A stretch of DNA of 64,000 nt from Symbiodinium natans. Taxonomy: Eukaryota; Sar; Dinophyceae; Suessiales; Symbiodiniaceae. A program made the translations under genes and the position numbers. Location: NCBI GenBank assembly GCA_905221605.1, contig CAJNDS010000017.1, forward strand, positions 82,001-146,000. The letters are read 5' to 3'. Under the pieces are notes generated by a model. That model worked only from the letters and a program-made list of their open reading frames with translations, made no database searches and had not been told where the DNA came from. Below are positions 1 to 12,239 of the stretch, one piece after another. How positions within the stretch are numbered: the first letter of the stretch is position 1; every line of letters starts with the position of its first letter.

Positions 1-985
1 CGTATGAAGCTGCTGCTTACAGAATGTGCGCGCCCTTTGACAGGCTGCCAGTGCCCACTCAGAGTCGACTTGTTTGATGCTCAGCCCATCCTCGGCGAAG
101 CTGGACCTCCAAGGAAGCTGTTGAACATGAGGCTCTTGAGCTTAACAGGCTCAGCAACTGCTTAGCATATTCACAGAATGAACTCGCCACACAGGTGGCC
201 CATGTCCGTTCCGAACCAAGCCAGTCTAAGTCTCACAGCTCAGTCTTGTACTGAATTTCTTTGACCAGCCGGGCAAAGGCGGCTTTCGGAATGGAGAGGT
301 AGTTGTGCGTCTGCGGAAAGGACCCGTGCGCAGATGACTTGATGTACATTCGTTCACTTGCAGAATTCGGGAATTCGGTCCTGCTGGAGCCTGTAAATCT
401 CTCGGTCAACTCCTCGTCGCCTGGAGCAGCATAAGGAAAAAGGATGACAATGATAACATTGTGATAACATTTCGGGCACAGTCTTGAACGCCCGGCACAC
501 GATTAACCTTCCACAACTGTCTACAACCCTGTTTTTGCTAGTTGCCGCTCCCCGCACCTGTGTACCCTGCATGTTTTGCAGTTACTCCTGCTCAGCCTTC
601 TGGCCACATTTGAGCTGGGAGTACCCGTTTTATACCCCAAATAGAACAGAATCCTTGTTTAAAGGGACCCCCAAAAGGGGACCCCTATTTTCGGAAACCC
701 CGTTTGTACAACCTCTCGTCGCTCCTTTCATGACCCCCACACAAGCTGGCGCGGAGTATATGTGTATATATGTGTGCGTTGACCCCTTGCAGCGCATGAA
801 GGGCTTTCTTCTTCTGAGAGAGCCTTCTTCGTAGTTAGTCTTAGGAGAGGAATGCCCTCACGGACCTCCTTTTCGTTTGCTCTTCCTTCCTTCCTCTGCA
901 CGTAACCCCTCCGAGGGGGGGCCGCCCTTCCGGCGTGCATAACCGTTCGCGGTCATTCGTGGTCTGCGTGTGAGACCTGTGCCTT
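1..985. other. No recognisable gene; holds one dispersed repeat
   Basis: Short overlapping frames lie on both strands and none shows a domain or an exon with convincing splice limits. The one structured piece is at 658-706, a run of GGGACCCC-type blocks ending CCCTATTTTCGGAAACCCC, which recurs at 20,842-20,887. Confidence 0.5.
658..706 (+). repeat. Dispersed repeat, copy 1 of 2 in window
   Basis: The last part, TACCCC/GACCCC followed by TATTTTCGGAAACCCC, is nearly identical to 20,842-20,887, and both copies are preceded by an A-rich ACCCCCAA block. The copies lie about 20 kb apart in the same orientation. The family is not recognised; it could be the end of a larger degenerate mobile element. 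Confidence 0.6.
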
Positions 986-1045
986 GTGAAAGACCCTGGA
1001 CTGAAGTGTTATGACATTATATCCGCCGAGCCCGGCAAGCTGGGG

Positions 1046-1123
1046 GGAGCGCAAGTGCAGGGCTTCTTACCCTTTCACTCAAACCCCGAGCAGCCTTCCT
1101 GGCCCGCTACCCAGTTAACACCC

Positions 1124-1160
<37 letters not shown>

Positions 1161-1712
1161 ATCCCCATGACCCCCCCCCCATGCCCGCCCAGCCACCCCC
1201 CAAAAAAACGCTAAAGTTCTTTTTTATCCTGATTGACAACTTGCGAAGCCGATTTAATTGGTCGCGGCATTTTTGGCCCCTTCCCTGTACCCCTTCACTC
1301 AAACCCCTACATCCTACAAACCTGAGCAGCGCCCAGCCACCCCCCAAAAAAAACGCTAAAGTTCTTCTTTATCCTGATCCTGATTTACAACTTGCGAAGC
1401 CCATATTTGGTCGCGGCATTTTTGGCCCCTTCCCTGTACCCCACAAACCCCTACATCCCACAAACCCGACCAGCTAACACCCGCCCCCCCCATCCCATGC
1501 CCCCCCCCCCATGCCCCCATGCCCCCGCCCAACCACCCAAATTCTTCACTTGCGAAGCGCATTTGGTCGCGGCATTTTTGGCCCTTTCCTGTACCCTTCA
1601 CTCAAACCCCTACATCCCACAAACCCGAGCAGCCTTCCTGCCCCCCCCCCATCCCCATGCCCCCCAGCCACCCTCCAAAAAAACGCTAAAGTTCTTCTTT
1701 ATCCTGATCGTC
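1046..1712 (+). repeat. Interrupted tandem repeat, about 150-190 bp units
   Basis: Several copies in a row of one unit: TTGGTCGCGGCATTTTTGG, then CCCCTTCCCTGTACCCC, TTCACTCAAACCCCTACATCC, a long C tract with CATGCCCC, then CCAAAAAAACGCTAAAGTTC and TTTATCCTGAT. Copies begin near 1,046 (partial), 1,257, 1,411 and 1,563. C-tract length varies most. The frames across it (up to 163 aa, proline-rich or glycine-rich) are products of the repeat. Confidence 0.85.
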
Positions 1713-2175
1713 TGTGAAGCTCGGGAGCCTCGCGAGCTTCGCGCTTCCCCTGAAGCCTGAAGTCTGAAGCTTCTCGAGCTTCGCGCTTCGCCTGAAGCCT
1801 GAAGTTCGGGAGCCTCGCGAGCTTCGCGCTTCGCCTGAAGGCTGAAGCTCGGGAGCCTCGCGAGCTTCGCGCTTCGCCTGAAGCCTGAAGCTCTGAAGCT
1901 CTGAAGCTTCTCGAGCTTCGCGCTTCGCCTGACACTTGAAGTCTGTGCAGCTCGGAAGTTTCGCGAGCTTCGCGCTTCGCCTGAAGCCTGAAGCTCTGAA
2001 GCTTCGCGAGCTTCGCGCTTCGCCTGAAGCTCTGAAGCTTCGCGAGCTTCGCGCTTCGCCTGACGCTTGAAGTCTGCGAAGCTCGGGAGCTTCGCAAGCT
2101 TCGCGAGCTTCGCGCTTCGACTGAAGCCTGAAGCTCTGAAGTTTCGCGAGTTTCGCGCTTCAAAAACGAAGCTCC
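1711..2175 (+). repeat. GC-rich minisatellite of CTTCGCGAGCTTCGCG type
   Basis: Permuted short blocks GAAGCTCGGGAGCCTCG, CGAGCTTCGCGCTTCGCCTGA and AGCCTGAAGCTCTGAAGC repeat about a dozen times with varying order. Many blocks are close to self-complementary (CTCGCGAGCTTCGCG), so the array can fold. It lies exactly between copies of the neighbouring 150-190 bp repeat. The 200-aa Arg/Ser/Ala-rich frames on the minus strand are products of the array. Confidence 0.85.
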
Positions 2176-2184
2176 CCTGGCTCT

Positions 2185-2396
2185 CTTCTTGCCGAAGCCC
2201 ATTTGGTCGCGGCATTTTGGGCCCCTTCCCTGTACCCCTTCACTCAAACCCCACATCCCACAAACCCGACCTTCCTGGCCCTCTACCCGGCTAACACCCA
2301 CGCCACCCCCATCCCCACCGCCCCTACCCACCCCCCCCGTGCCCCCCGCCCAGCCACCCCCAAAAAAAAGCTAAAGTTCTTCTTTATCCAACACCA
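2185..2396 (+). repeat. Outlying copy of the 150-190 bp repeat
   Basis: Same order of blocks as in 1,046-1,712: TTGGTCGCGGCATTTTGG, CCCTGTACCCCTTCACTC, CACAAACCCGACC, the C tract, then AAAAAAAGCTAAAGTTCTTC. It ends where CCCTAAACCCTAGACCC telomere-like sequence begins. Confidence 0.8.
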
Positions 2397-2470
2397 TTAG
2401 CCCTAAACCCTAGACCCTAAACTTAGACCTTAGACCCTGAACCCTAAACCCTAAAGCCCTGCTACTCTGT
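2397..2470 (-). repeat. Degenerate telomere-type repeat (CCCTAAA)
   Basis: About ten imperfect CCCTAAA units with variants CCCTAGA and CTTAGAC. Dinoflagellate telomeres are of the TTTAGGG type, so this is an internal or decayed telomere-like tract. Confidence 0.75.
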
Positions 2471-2522
2471 CGGTGGAGCCTGGCGCCTTTTACGGGGTCG
2501 GCGGAAGCGGCGTTAGCCCTTA

Positions 2523-2525
2523 GAT

Positions 2526-2575
<50 letters not shown>

Positions 2576-2592
2576 TACCCCCCCCCCCCCCA
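2523..2592. repeat. (AT)n joined to a C tract
   Basis: About 50 bases of AT dinucleotides, then GCTACC and a run of C. This is one of five AT / GGTACC-like / C-run composites in the window. Confidence 0.85.
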
Positions 2593-2633
2593 GGAGAATC
2601 TACCTTTTCAGGTAATCTTGGATCTTGGATGGG

Positions 2634-3200
2634 TTTAGGGTTTAAGGTTTAGGGTTTAGGGTTGAGTGATGGTACCCCCCCCCCAATCTTATGGTTCGAG
2701 GCGTACCGTCCTTCCTTCTCCATTATCTGCAATTGATATACAGTACATATACCCTATATACATACATGATGTGGGCACTTATCCTACTTTGTCTTTGCTT
2801 TTCCTAGCCCTATGGGATTTAAAGTTCAAGAGTTTAAGCCTCAAACCCTATAGGGTTACAAGGTTCTGTTACTGTAGGGTTTAGCGGGTTTAGGGTTTAA
2901 GGATTCTAAACGTGAGCCCTGTAAGGCTTCAGGGTTTGTCGTTGAAACAGTAAAGGGGTTAAAACCCTACAAGGTTTCGGGTTACGATTTTTAAATTCCT
3001 AAGTCTTAAACCACAAAAGGGTAAACCATGTAGGGTTTAAACCCTATAAGGGCTAGCCCCGATAGGGTTCTAGAGATACACCCTGAATAACCCTAAAGCT
3101 TTACATCCTATAGGGTTTAAATATTTCAACCTAAACCCTAAACCTTTAAACCTATAGAGTTTAAAGGCCACCTATTCGGTTTAAATACCTAACCCTATAG
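2634..3200. repeat. Degenerate TTTAGGG and CCCTATAGGGTTT tract
   Basis: TTTAGGG-like units, often expanded to the palindromic CCCTATAGGG core, occur in both orientations across about 550 bases. A GGTACCCCCCCCC composite lies at 2,669-2,684. No gene is seen. Confidence 0.7.
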
Positions 3201-3207
3201 GGACTCT

Positions 3208-3316
3208 ATAGGGGGGGGGGGGGGGGTTACCACAGGTCCCGAGGCCAAGTTGGAAAGAACCCCCCGCCCCCCCACCCCCCCCCCCCCCACCTAACCTAAG
3301 CAACCGAAACCCCCCG

Positions 3317-3351
<35 letters not shown>
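3208..3351. repeat. Homopolymer G and C tracts
   Basis: A G run at about 3,210-3,226 is followed by C runs at 3,272-3,288 and 3,311-3,350, broken by short A-containing words. Glycine-rich frames on the minus strand come from these runs. Confidence 0.9.
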
Positions 3352-3600
3352 ACCTAAGCAACCCGACTGCTTACAAGCAACCCAACTGCTTCTAAGCAAC
3401 ACACCTAAAACAAAAGACCAACTCTTATACCTCATCCTCTGGATATGGAAATCTGAAACTCTCATCATGTAGAGATTGAAATGCGAATCTTGTTGAAGAT
3501 GAGAGGGTAAGAATCTATACGAAAGCGTTAGAGGTATCTTCAACCCGATACGAAAAAGCTACAGGTGTCTTAAACCCCCACCCTTTGGAGGTAGATTCTC

Positions 3601-3669
3601 CAGGGGGGGGGGGGGGTACCATATATATGTGTGAAACTCTATATCTCTCTCTCTCTCTCTCTCGGGGGG
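3601..3669. repeat. G run-GGTACC-AT composite and (CT)n
   Basis: A run of G, GGTACC and ATATATATG lie at 3,605-3,627, the mirror orientation of the composite at 12,076-12,113. A CT dinucleotide run follows at 3,644-3,663. Confidence 0.8.
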
Positions 3670-3812
3670 GGTCGGCCCGAAGGCGTGCTCAAGCGATCCA
3701 GTCTGTGACATTCTGTGTGTGAAATTATGCATGGCACCGCCTCGAACAAATCCCCCTCCCCAACCTCCCTCAGACTGAGGTTGCCCGTAGCATATGTGTG
3801 TGTGCTCCCACG

Positions 3813-3958
3813 GTTCTTCTTCTTCTTCTTCTTCTTCTTCTTCTTCTTCTTCTTCTTCTTCTTCTTCTTCTTCTTCTTCTTCTTCTTCTTCTTCTTCTTC
3901 TTCTTCTTCTTCTTCTTCTTCTTCTTCTTCTTCTTCTTCTTCTTCTGCTTCTTCTTCT
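3813..3958 (+). repeat. (TTC)n microsatellite, about 46 units
   Basis: Nearly perfect TTC triplets over about 140 bases with one TGC near the 3' end. It gives poly-Phe, poly-Ser, poly-Leu, poly-Glu and poly-Arg frames, none of which is supported as a gene. A pure purine/pyrimidine mirror tract of this length can form triplex DNA. Confidence 0.95.
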
Positions 3959-3963
3959 AAGGG

Positions 3964-6900
3964 GCTTGAAGGGATCACACCGCCCCCGCGCTCTGGGCGC
4001 GCCCATGTCCACATGTCTCCGTTGTGAAACTGAACAGGAGAGGCGTTGGAATCACAGTTCTCTCCCCCTCTCTCGCTCCCTTCCCCCATCCCTTTCGCTC
4101 TCTCTTTGATCGAAAGGCCTGAGTGTTTCTTCGGACACTCCGCCCACTTCGCTCTGGGCCCCCCTGCGCCGGGCGCTCTGCGCGCTCCGCAGCGCGCTCC
4201 GGGCGTTCCGGGCCGTCTCGGCGGACCCCGCGCCTCGGAAAAAGAAAAGAAAAGCGCGTCTCGGTGCTCATGCGCGAGGCGCGTGGGCGCGTGGGTGTGG
4301 GTTTGTGCGTGCGTGCGCAGCGTGCTCGCGTGCGTGCATGTGCGCGCATGGGCGTGCGACTCCCAAAAGAAAAATTAGAAAAAGAGGAGAGATGAAGTTG
4401 CTTGGGCCCCAGCGAGGGTGCGGCATCTTCTGCCGCGGATCCTGATGGGGCGCGCAGGCCAAGTCAGCAAAGTGGAATTTTTTTGGACACCCAACCTCTC
4501 CCAGCTTCGCGGCCTCTGCCGCGAGCCATGTGCTCGGCTGCCCCTGCGAGACCCAAAAAACTGAGAGGTGCTCAGAACAGTGGAAGCTGGCAACAGTCAT
4601 TGAAATCCCGCGAATCGAAGGGCTGCGCAAACAAGAGAGTTTTGCAGCTCCAAGGATCTTGGTGCCTTGTGGCTAGGCGAAGGCCACCACCACGAGCCAA
4701 GCACTGTGCCCAGAACAAATGCCCAGATTGTGTGCTCAGTAGCACTCGCAGCGGGCGGCGCAGGTACCGTACAGATTCAGAACTTCCGCTCTCAAATGCA
4801 GGCCCGTCTTTTCTTGGTCCTCAAAGTCAGACTCACTGGCATTAGCACCGCCCACTGATTTTCAATGAGCTCCTAAATCGCCAACGCTGAGGGGAAGCTG
4901 TACGATGGCACGTACGTGACACACTATCACAAACACTACCTTACTACCACTCACTACCGGCACTACTGCGCTTCTGGACATCGCTGGGATTCTTTCTGGG
5001 CCAAGTCATCCCAGTCTGGTCTAGGGCCTAGACTCACTTGGCCAGTGGCGAAGAGCACCCGCATTGGGCAGGTCCTGTCTGAAGTCTTAGCACAGGTGGT
5101 GGTAGATTTGCCATTGCAAGACATGTTGGATTGCTTATAGGGCTCCTGGAAATCAGCACCAGTGTACTGGGAGCGCTGGGACCACCTGAGATTCCCAGCT
5201 TCTTCTGATTTATTTGCTTGTTCCTCGCGAGACAGGAAGAAGAAGAGCCAGAGAGTGAGAGAGAAAGGGAAAGAGACTGGGACAGAAAACAAAAGAAAAA
5301 AAAACGGAGGGACAGAGAGACTGCAGAGTCTCTACAATTCTCCGGAAGTGGGCAACGCGAGGGAACGCTGCGGGATTCTGGAACGGCTGGCACCCTGAGG
5401 GATACTCCCACAAGGATTTTCTGATTGGGGAGTGCTCTGCAAGAAGGGGGGAGAAGGAGAGAGGGGGGAGACACTTGGGAGATAACGAAACAGAAAAGAT
5501 AATGAACAAAAACGGCTCCCTAGGTGTCCGTGTACCTTTTTTTGAAGAAAGCAGAGCTGCGACAGTTAGACAATGGTAGTTGTGCCCACCCCGCAAAACG
5601 TCACGGTTCTCAAGTCACTTCTCTCTCATATCTTCAGAGACTGGGGGTCATAAGTTTGTCAACGTGAAACTCACCTAGGAAGCAACCCGTTGATTGCAAC
5701 CGACGACCCTCGGGACACCCCCGCCACCTCTCAAAAATTAAATAAGGGGCCCGCAAGGGATCCCTTCCACCCCTCTCGGTCTGTTGGGCCTGCAGGGGGC
5801 GACAGATCACTTTGTAGGCGAAGTTGCGCTTTAGGACTAAAGAACGGGCAACCCGTTCTTTTAACCCCTGAACCTGTTCTTCTGGCCCCTGTCCCGTTTT
5901 TTAACTGGCAATAATCCGTAGAAATCCCATTCAAAACTCAACCATAGCCTCAGTCGGAAAGCTTTCTTACACAAAGGAAGACCTAAACCTTTCGGTCCTG
6001 AGAGGGTTGACCTATGGAGCCTCCAGAGGGCAGCACATTCCAAAAAACCGAAGAGGACAGCCCTGACAGAAAAGGGCTCAAACAATGCGTCTGGCTTTGC
6101 CCCTGTTAACTTGATCGCCACCGCCTAAACGGAAAACCCGCCGGTTTTGATTGGGGCTTGGGGTTTGAGATGTCGGATCTGAGGCCAAACAGCTTGCGCA
6201 GTGCGGGCGCAAAGGTAAATGATTTGTTCACGCTCTGGAAAAATCATTTGGCAATGAATATCTCAATAGCTGGAAGAAGCCAACATGAATGTTTAGGCCC
6301 CACAGAAGAAGCCCACACGCAGAAAACCAACAGTTGCCTAGCCATCCCTTCGACAGCACTCCAGGGTAGGCCACTCAGTATCATCCAGCTTCAACCCCAA
6401 ACCCCCAAACCCACCCCTGCGTCATTCCCCGAACGAAAGCCCAGCCTGCGTGCAGCACTGCCTCGACCTTCCTTCCGTGTTGCGTAACATTCTGGTTCTC
6501 CCCTGAATCTGTGATGTCAATGGCGGTGTCACGCGGCGTCTGCTCCCTGTTCCAGACTGCCACACTTGACCCAAGCTCATGCTGCTTCACCTGCATGCGC
6601 CAATTCGTTAGTGCATCATAAGTGCGTCAGGAACGAATCGAAAGACTTCAATCCACAATGGGTTGGTTGATCTCCATGCCACGCCGGCATGGAGGGTGCT
6701 CTCAAGTCTTGGGCACTGCCCCATCTCACCAAGGGCATACTGCCAATGTGTATCGTGTCCAGCCTGGGACCCTGAACCCTTTTAACCTCCGGACCTGCAC
6801 CCTTCCTTTGTTCTGGGGTCGGCCCGGCTGTCGAGGCGTTTACAATTACTCTGTGCTGTCGCTGTGCTTCTGAGAGCTGAGGGCTTTCCCTCATAACTGA

Positions 6901-7085
6901 CTGTAGTGAGTGGAGCCTCACTGAACACCTGCCGCAACAGAATAAGAACGAGTGGGTCGGATATAATGCGGAAAGGTTGCCCGAACAGAAGAGTGAACTA
7001 GTCCGGAATAGCACCCCCAGCCGCACCGCATGTGGGCGGGTTAAATATCCAGCACAGATTTGGTAAATATCCAGCACAGATTTGG
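3964..7085. other. No gene recognised, about 3.1 kb
   Basis: Mixed-composition DNA with a GTGCG-rich stretch (4,265-4,360) and purine-rich segments (5,230-5,320). Short frames on both strands match no family I know and lack a run of linked exons. A dispersed motif sits at 6,815-6,850. Confidence 0.45.
6813..6850 (+). repeat. Dispersed motif CGGCCCGGCTG-CGAGGCG-GCGTTTACAATTA
   Basis: CTGGGG, CGGCCCGGCTGTCGAGGCG and TTTACAATTA occur here and again at 40,461-40,514 (with an inserted GCGCGC block). Related but more diverged copies of the CGAGGCGG..TCGCGTAGCGTT part are at 18,833-18,860 and 39,615-39,645. This is probably the tail of a dispersed element, family unknown. Confidence 0.55.
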
Positions 7086-7102
7086 CGGCAACTGAGTTCC
7101 TG

Positions 7103-7735
<633 letters not shown>

Positions 7736-7739
7736 GCGG

Positions 7740-10540
7740 AGGCGGAGGAAGAGCATCAGAGATACAGCAAGCGTTCATCTGGGAGTCTGTGACAGATAGG
7801 TGCTCAGGGATACTGTGCAGGACTCTGTGGGGAAAGGATATTGAAAGGCACTCGACTAGGGATACTGTAATGGATCCCTGGCACGGAAACCCGCCGGCCA
7901 GGTGACCCGAGAGACGAGCAGACACAGACAGATTCACAAACCCACACACGACACCGAGGGCGGGGAACCCAAAATAACGAGGATCAAGTGGAGGAGGTGG
8001 AGGTGGAGGAGGAAGATCGCTGGAACAGAACGTGCTGAGCGCGTGCCTTCCGCTCTTCGGACGCGGAGCACTGGACCCACGTGGCCGCGCCTCTGCCAGG
8101 AGCGCTTTCCCAAAGGCTTTCTCCCCCAAAAACTCAGCTCCGCACTCAGGCTCAAGAGTCTTCGCTCACGCGTTTCTAGTTGAAATTGAAAGCTAGGCCT
8201 GCCGGGGTGGAAAGAGCAGCTCGCCATCATCCACCACCGACGGCCTGGAGTTGCGCAACTTAATCAACTAGCGAGCTCAAAGGGATCTGTTTTTGCACAG
8301 CACTTACTGTGTGCAGTGACATATATCCGGCCACTGGACAAGGCCCCTGGCTTCAGTGACAAGGCATCAAGGAAGCCTGCACCTCGAAAGCTTGGCCAAT
8401 TCCTGGACATCTTTTACCTCTTAAGCGTGATCTTGTGTGCACTGTGTGCCTTTGGAGTCTGCAGCGCAACGGCCTCGCAACATCGCGCGACAGTCAATGT
8501 GGTTCTTTCCCCAGTCAGCCCCATCGATTCAAGGAGCCGACTTTGGCTCTGAGGCGGTGGGGCAGTACCATCGCGTGCACAGCTGCCACCCTTGGGGAAT
8601 AATTCAATTCTCGAAGAGAAAAAAACACAACTCTGACAAGGGCACAGGGGCGGATGGAGTGGAGATGCAAAAAAAGACGGAGGGGCGAAACAACGGAGCT
8701 TCCAAGCTTGGGCTCCCCTGCCACCGAGCAGAAGGCCCGAAGCAGATCAAACATCCTCAGGGCTCTCCGTTGGGCTCTTGGGCTCTTGGGCTCTTGCTTT
8801 TCTGCCTAAACCCCCACCCCCACCCCCAAAGACAAGCGAAAGAGCGAATCTCGTTGTGTTAAAAAGAGGAAGAGGGAGGGTCCAAAGTCTCGATGGGCGA
8901 TGTATCGGCACTCATTGACGGCAGGGCACCTTCATCTCGAGGCATCGAGGGCACAGAGGCTTCTCCAGGATCCGACAGGACCGTTTAAGGTGTCCTTGCC
9001 CTGTACTGTTCTTACAAGCCTAATGCCTCCTGCTGTATACAACATATATACACCTGAGGACGTACGGCTGAGCGTGGAGCTGTGTTGCTCTTGCGCCTGC
9101 TAAATGCCCTATATGCTCTAAAACGCGGCTTCGGCACTCATACGACATGATCCTATAGTGTACTACAGTCTTCAATCTCATTCTTTCAAATGTCTTTGTC
9201 CCTTTTTGGGGCTCAGCGGGGCAGCTCGCATCCACTCACGGCTCGAATTGCCGTCGCGTCATTCCTTAGTGTCTTCGTATGTTTTCGTCCCGCCCCCTCT
9301 CACCGTCCCTTTCTTGTCTACACCCTTCTTCAGTCAGTCATCTGAGCACGTGGCCTCGCGGTCTTCGCGCACCCAGATTCTCCTCTCAGCACAAACATCG
9401 GCATGTCAATATGGGTTACAACGACTTCTGGAATTGGGATCTACACGGCTCGATTGCACGCATACTCTCTGCCTTCATTTTTGGTCATTTCCGCTGCGTC
9501 TTCTTTCCACAGGCTTAGGGCCGAAACTCTGCGATGTGGATTTCAAAGGAATATCTCAGCTTGAGGTTCTCGCTCGCTCCCTTTTCTTTGAGAGTGGTTA
9601 GATGCGTCACGGCGCGTGCTAGCGTCGGCCTGCAGGCTGGCCTTCTCTCTTTCATTCCGTTTCCCTATGTTTCCCAAATCTCTTGTTGGTCGTCTTCGTC
9701 TGTTTCGCCCTGCAGTGGGCCGTTTCGCGCCCGTTGCTGCGGCTGCGGTTAGCCCGTTTGCCCAGGATGAGGAGACGCGCGGAGGGGGGACTGAAAGCAG
9801 CGCGTGGCCTCCCTGCACCCCTCCCCCCCTCCCCCCTCCCCGCACATCGGCGGGTGACGCGTGGAGTGTCGCAAGCGTCTTCCACATGTATCCCCACTGC
9901 CAGTTCCTTGCCTTCTCCTTGCAGGTAAGACAGATTGGGATCGGGATTTTCGAGGCGCGCATGTCTGGGAGTGAATTTGTGTCTGCTGATGGGCTTGAGA
10001 GCCAGGGAAAGTGTCTCTTCCTTCCTTCCAACCCCCTCCCAAGAGGAGGCCGCCCAGTGGGAGTGCCGATACCGATCTCCTCGCTGTTTCTTTCCTTCTT
10101 TCGTGGGGTCCGCGCAAGTCCCTGTGTTTGGGGCAACTCGGTGTGTACACCCGCGTAGTACGCCCCCATGCCTTAGCGACTATCGCCAGCTTCGTGAAAC
10201 TTTCTTCGGGCTTCAGCTGCCCCTTCTTCTTATTCGCCTTTCGGCTTTGGGGTGGCCTGCCCGTGCCCCCTGCTTGTTCGGCCAAGAGTCCGACCCGCAA
10301 CCGTTCTTCCATTAAAGCCCTTCGTGCCAACGCCCCCCACATTTACCTAAGCGAAGCCTCCCTGCCAAACTCGAGCCTGTTGGAACCTGCCCGAACTCCT
10401 CCTTCGCCCCCCTAACACGTAGGTTAGCAGATGTTAGCAGCTTACTACCACACCGGTTCCTGACTTACAATCTACAATCCCCCAGCTGCAGACCCGATAG
10501 GACAACTTGTTACTCCCTCAAGGTCCGCGTGTTCCCTTCT
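7740..10540. other. No gene recognised; pyrimidine-rich on + strand
   Basis: From about 9,100 the + strand is rich in C and T. Few A residues means few stops on either strand, so the 120-208 aa frames here (9,543-10,415) are expected by composition. An octamer TTGGGCTC is repeated at 8,769-8,796. No domain is seen. Confidence 0.5.
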
Positions 10541-10561
10541 ACGATGGTGCTCTGAACCCGC

Positions 10562-11754
10562 TCAGTTCCTCTTCTGCATGGCATCCTCCCCTCCCATCTC
10601 GTCGTCGCCGTTGTTCTCGGAACCGTCTAGTTCTTTGCCCCCAACCAAGGGTGCCTGCGTTGCTTCGACCTTCTTCTGCCCGCTGCTTCTCCTTGTTGTG
10701 CTTCCCCCCTCTCGTGGCCCGGGTGCTGCCCTGTCCCCCCGTTCCTCCGCCTGTCCCTCCTCCTCCCGTTGTGCTGTTCTCCGCGTTGGTCTCCCTGCCA
10801 CTGGTTCGACCTGGTAGTGGTACAGGATGTCCATGTGCCGCCCTGTCCCCTCCCCCCGCCCCTCCATTCGTTGGTAGTTCGGTGGCGTGCAGGCTCGGTG
10901 CGTGGTGGTGGTTGCGGTGGGGGTGTGTTTCCAGCTCCAGGAGCTCCCCCACAACTCCCTGCTCCAATCGTCCAGCGACCGCAGCGCTTCTTGCAGTTGT
11001 TGTCTGATTCGGGCTTCGTGTTGTAGCCATTCCCCCCCCCCCTTGCTGGGTTGTGCCTCCTCCCCCCCCCGCCAGTGCCAGCGCGTCCGCTGAGTGCACC
11101 TCTGTGCCCCCCTCAACGTGTTGGACCTCCAGCGCACAGGCTTCTGCCCCCAAGCAGGCTTCGGCGTGGTGTTGCGTGTTGGTGAGCTGCTGCGGAGTGG
11201 GGGGTGGTTGGGGTAACTTCGGGTAAGGTGCAACGCCTGTTCTCCCTCCGCGCCCCTCGCTTCGGCTAAAAAAGTTCCCAACTGCTCATGCATCGGACAC
11301 TGTCCAGCCATCGTCGCCCTTGGCGGACGAGCTGTAGCATTGTCCCTACATCTGGCGTCTTTCCTGTTGGTTGAGACCCACTTGTTACTTGTCTTGCCTG
11401 CCGCCCCCTCGGTGCCCCACCTCCTCCTGTTGGTGCTGGTTCCCCCTCCCTGTAAGTCACGGGTGTGGTAGGCCCTAGCAGGCTGTGCCTTCCGATCCAA
11501 GGCCGCGTGCTGCTGCTCTTCGGTTGGGGTGCTGCTGCTCTGCTGTGGGTGTGGATTGGTTGGCTTCGCCCCCCGGCTTTCGTGGCGCCGCAACTCCCTC
11601 AGACACTGCAGTGCCGTATTAAGGTGGTGCCTTCCTTCCCCCAGTGCCGCTCTATCCCCGCTGTCTGTTGTCGGGTTCGCGGCTTGCTCTTCTGGCACTT
11701 CCATGCTGCCTGTAGGCATGCCCTGGCCGTCTTTCTTTCTTGGGGGCATGGGGG

Positions 11755-11786
<32 letters not shown>

Positions 11787-11788
11787 AC
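10562..11788 (-). other. 408-codon open frame in a purine-rich strand, unproven
   Basis: An ATG-started frame of 408 codons encodes a very hydrophilic protein rich in Arg, Glu, Gln, Thr and Gly, with a helical stretch RQQLQEALRSLDDWSRELW near residue 265. No catalytic motif, zinc knuckle or signal peptide is visible. The strand is strongly purine-biased (few T), which lowers stop frequency, and a second frame of 204 codons overlaps on the same strand. It begins inside the (CT)n tract at 11,759-11,787, giving an RERERER start. It could be a gag-like relic; chance is as likely. Confidence 0.2.
11759..11787. repeat. (CT)n microsatellite
   Basis: CT dinucleotides over about 28 bases; gives RERERE on the minus strand. 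Confidence 0.9.
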
Positions 11789-12069
11789 TTTCTTCTTCTC
11801 GTGCGCTTATTTACGCTCGCTCCTCAACTCCTGCACTGAACATACGCGTCTTGTCGAGTCCTTCCTCGCAGTTCACTGTCCGTCATGATGGAGATAGCCC
11901 GCCTGGCCTGAAACGCACTGATGATCTCTAAGCATTCTGCAAACCCCCTACAAGTCTGAACTCGATTCACCCATTCAGCTAGGAGCAGCCTCTCTCGAAC
12001 TGCTGTACTCCACAAGCGCGCAACCTTTGGAGCCTTGAACAAGAAGACAGCACACAAACATCACTGAGG

Positions 12070-12073
<4 letters not shown>

Positions 12074-12100
<27 letters not shown>

Positions 12101-12113
12101 GGTACCCCCCCCC
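12074..12113. repeat. (AT)n-GGTACC-C run composite
   Basis: About 13 AT units run directly into GGTACCCCCCCCCA. Compare 2,523-2,592, 2,669-2,684, 3,605-3,627 (inverted) and 13,995-14,035. Confidence 0.85.
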
Positions 12114-12239
12114 ATCGTTTTCCTTTTTTCTGTCAGGTATCGAGCTAAGACGATTTCGTCTGGGCCGCAGTGTTTAGGGCTTCTCGTGAGGTCCCAGTGT
12201 TTGTCCTCTCATGATATAAAAACTTCAGACTTCCTAGAA

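Noticed and set aside
1610..2331. 200-codon Arg/Ser/Ala frames on the minus strand
   Set aside because: They are translations of the CTTCGCGAGC minisatellite in two overlapping frames, with no unique sequence.
3559..4109. Poly-Glu, poly-Arg, poly-Ser and poly-Leu frames
   Set aside because: All four come from the single (TTC)n tract.
9543..10415. Group of 120-208 codon frames on both strands
   Set aside because: The + strand is C/T-rich, so stops are rare on both strands; no frame shows a domain.
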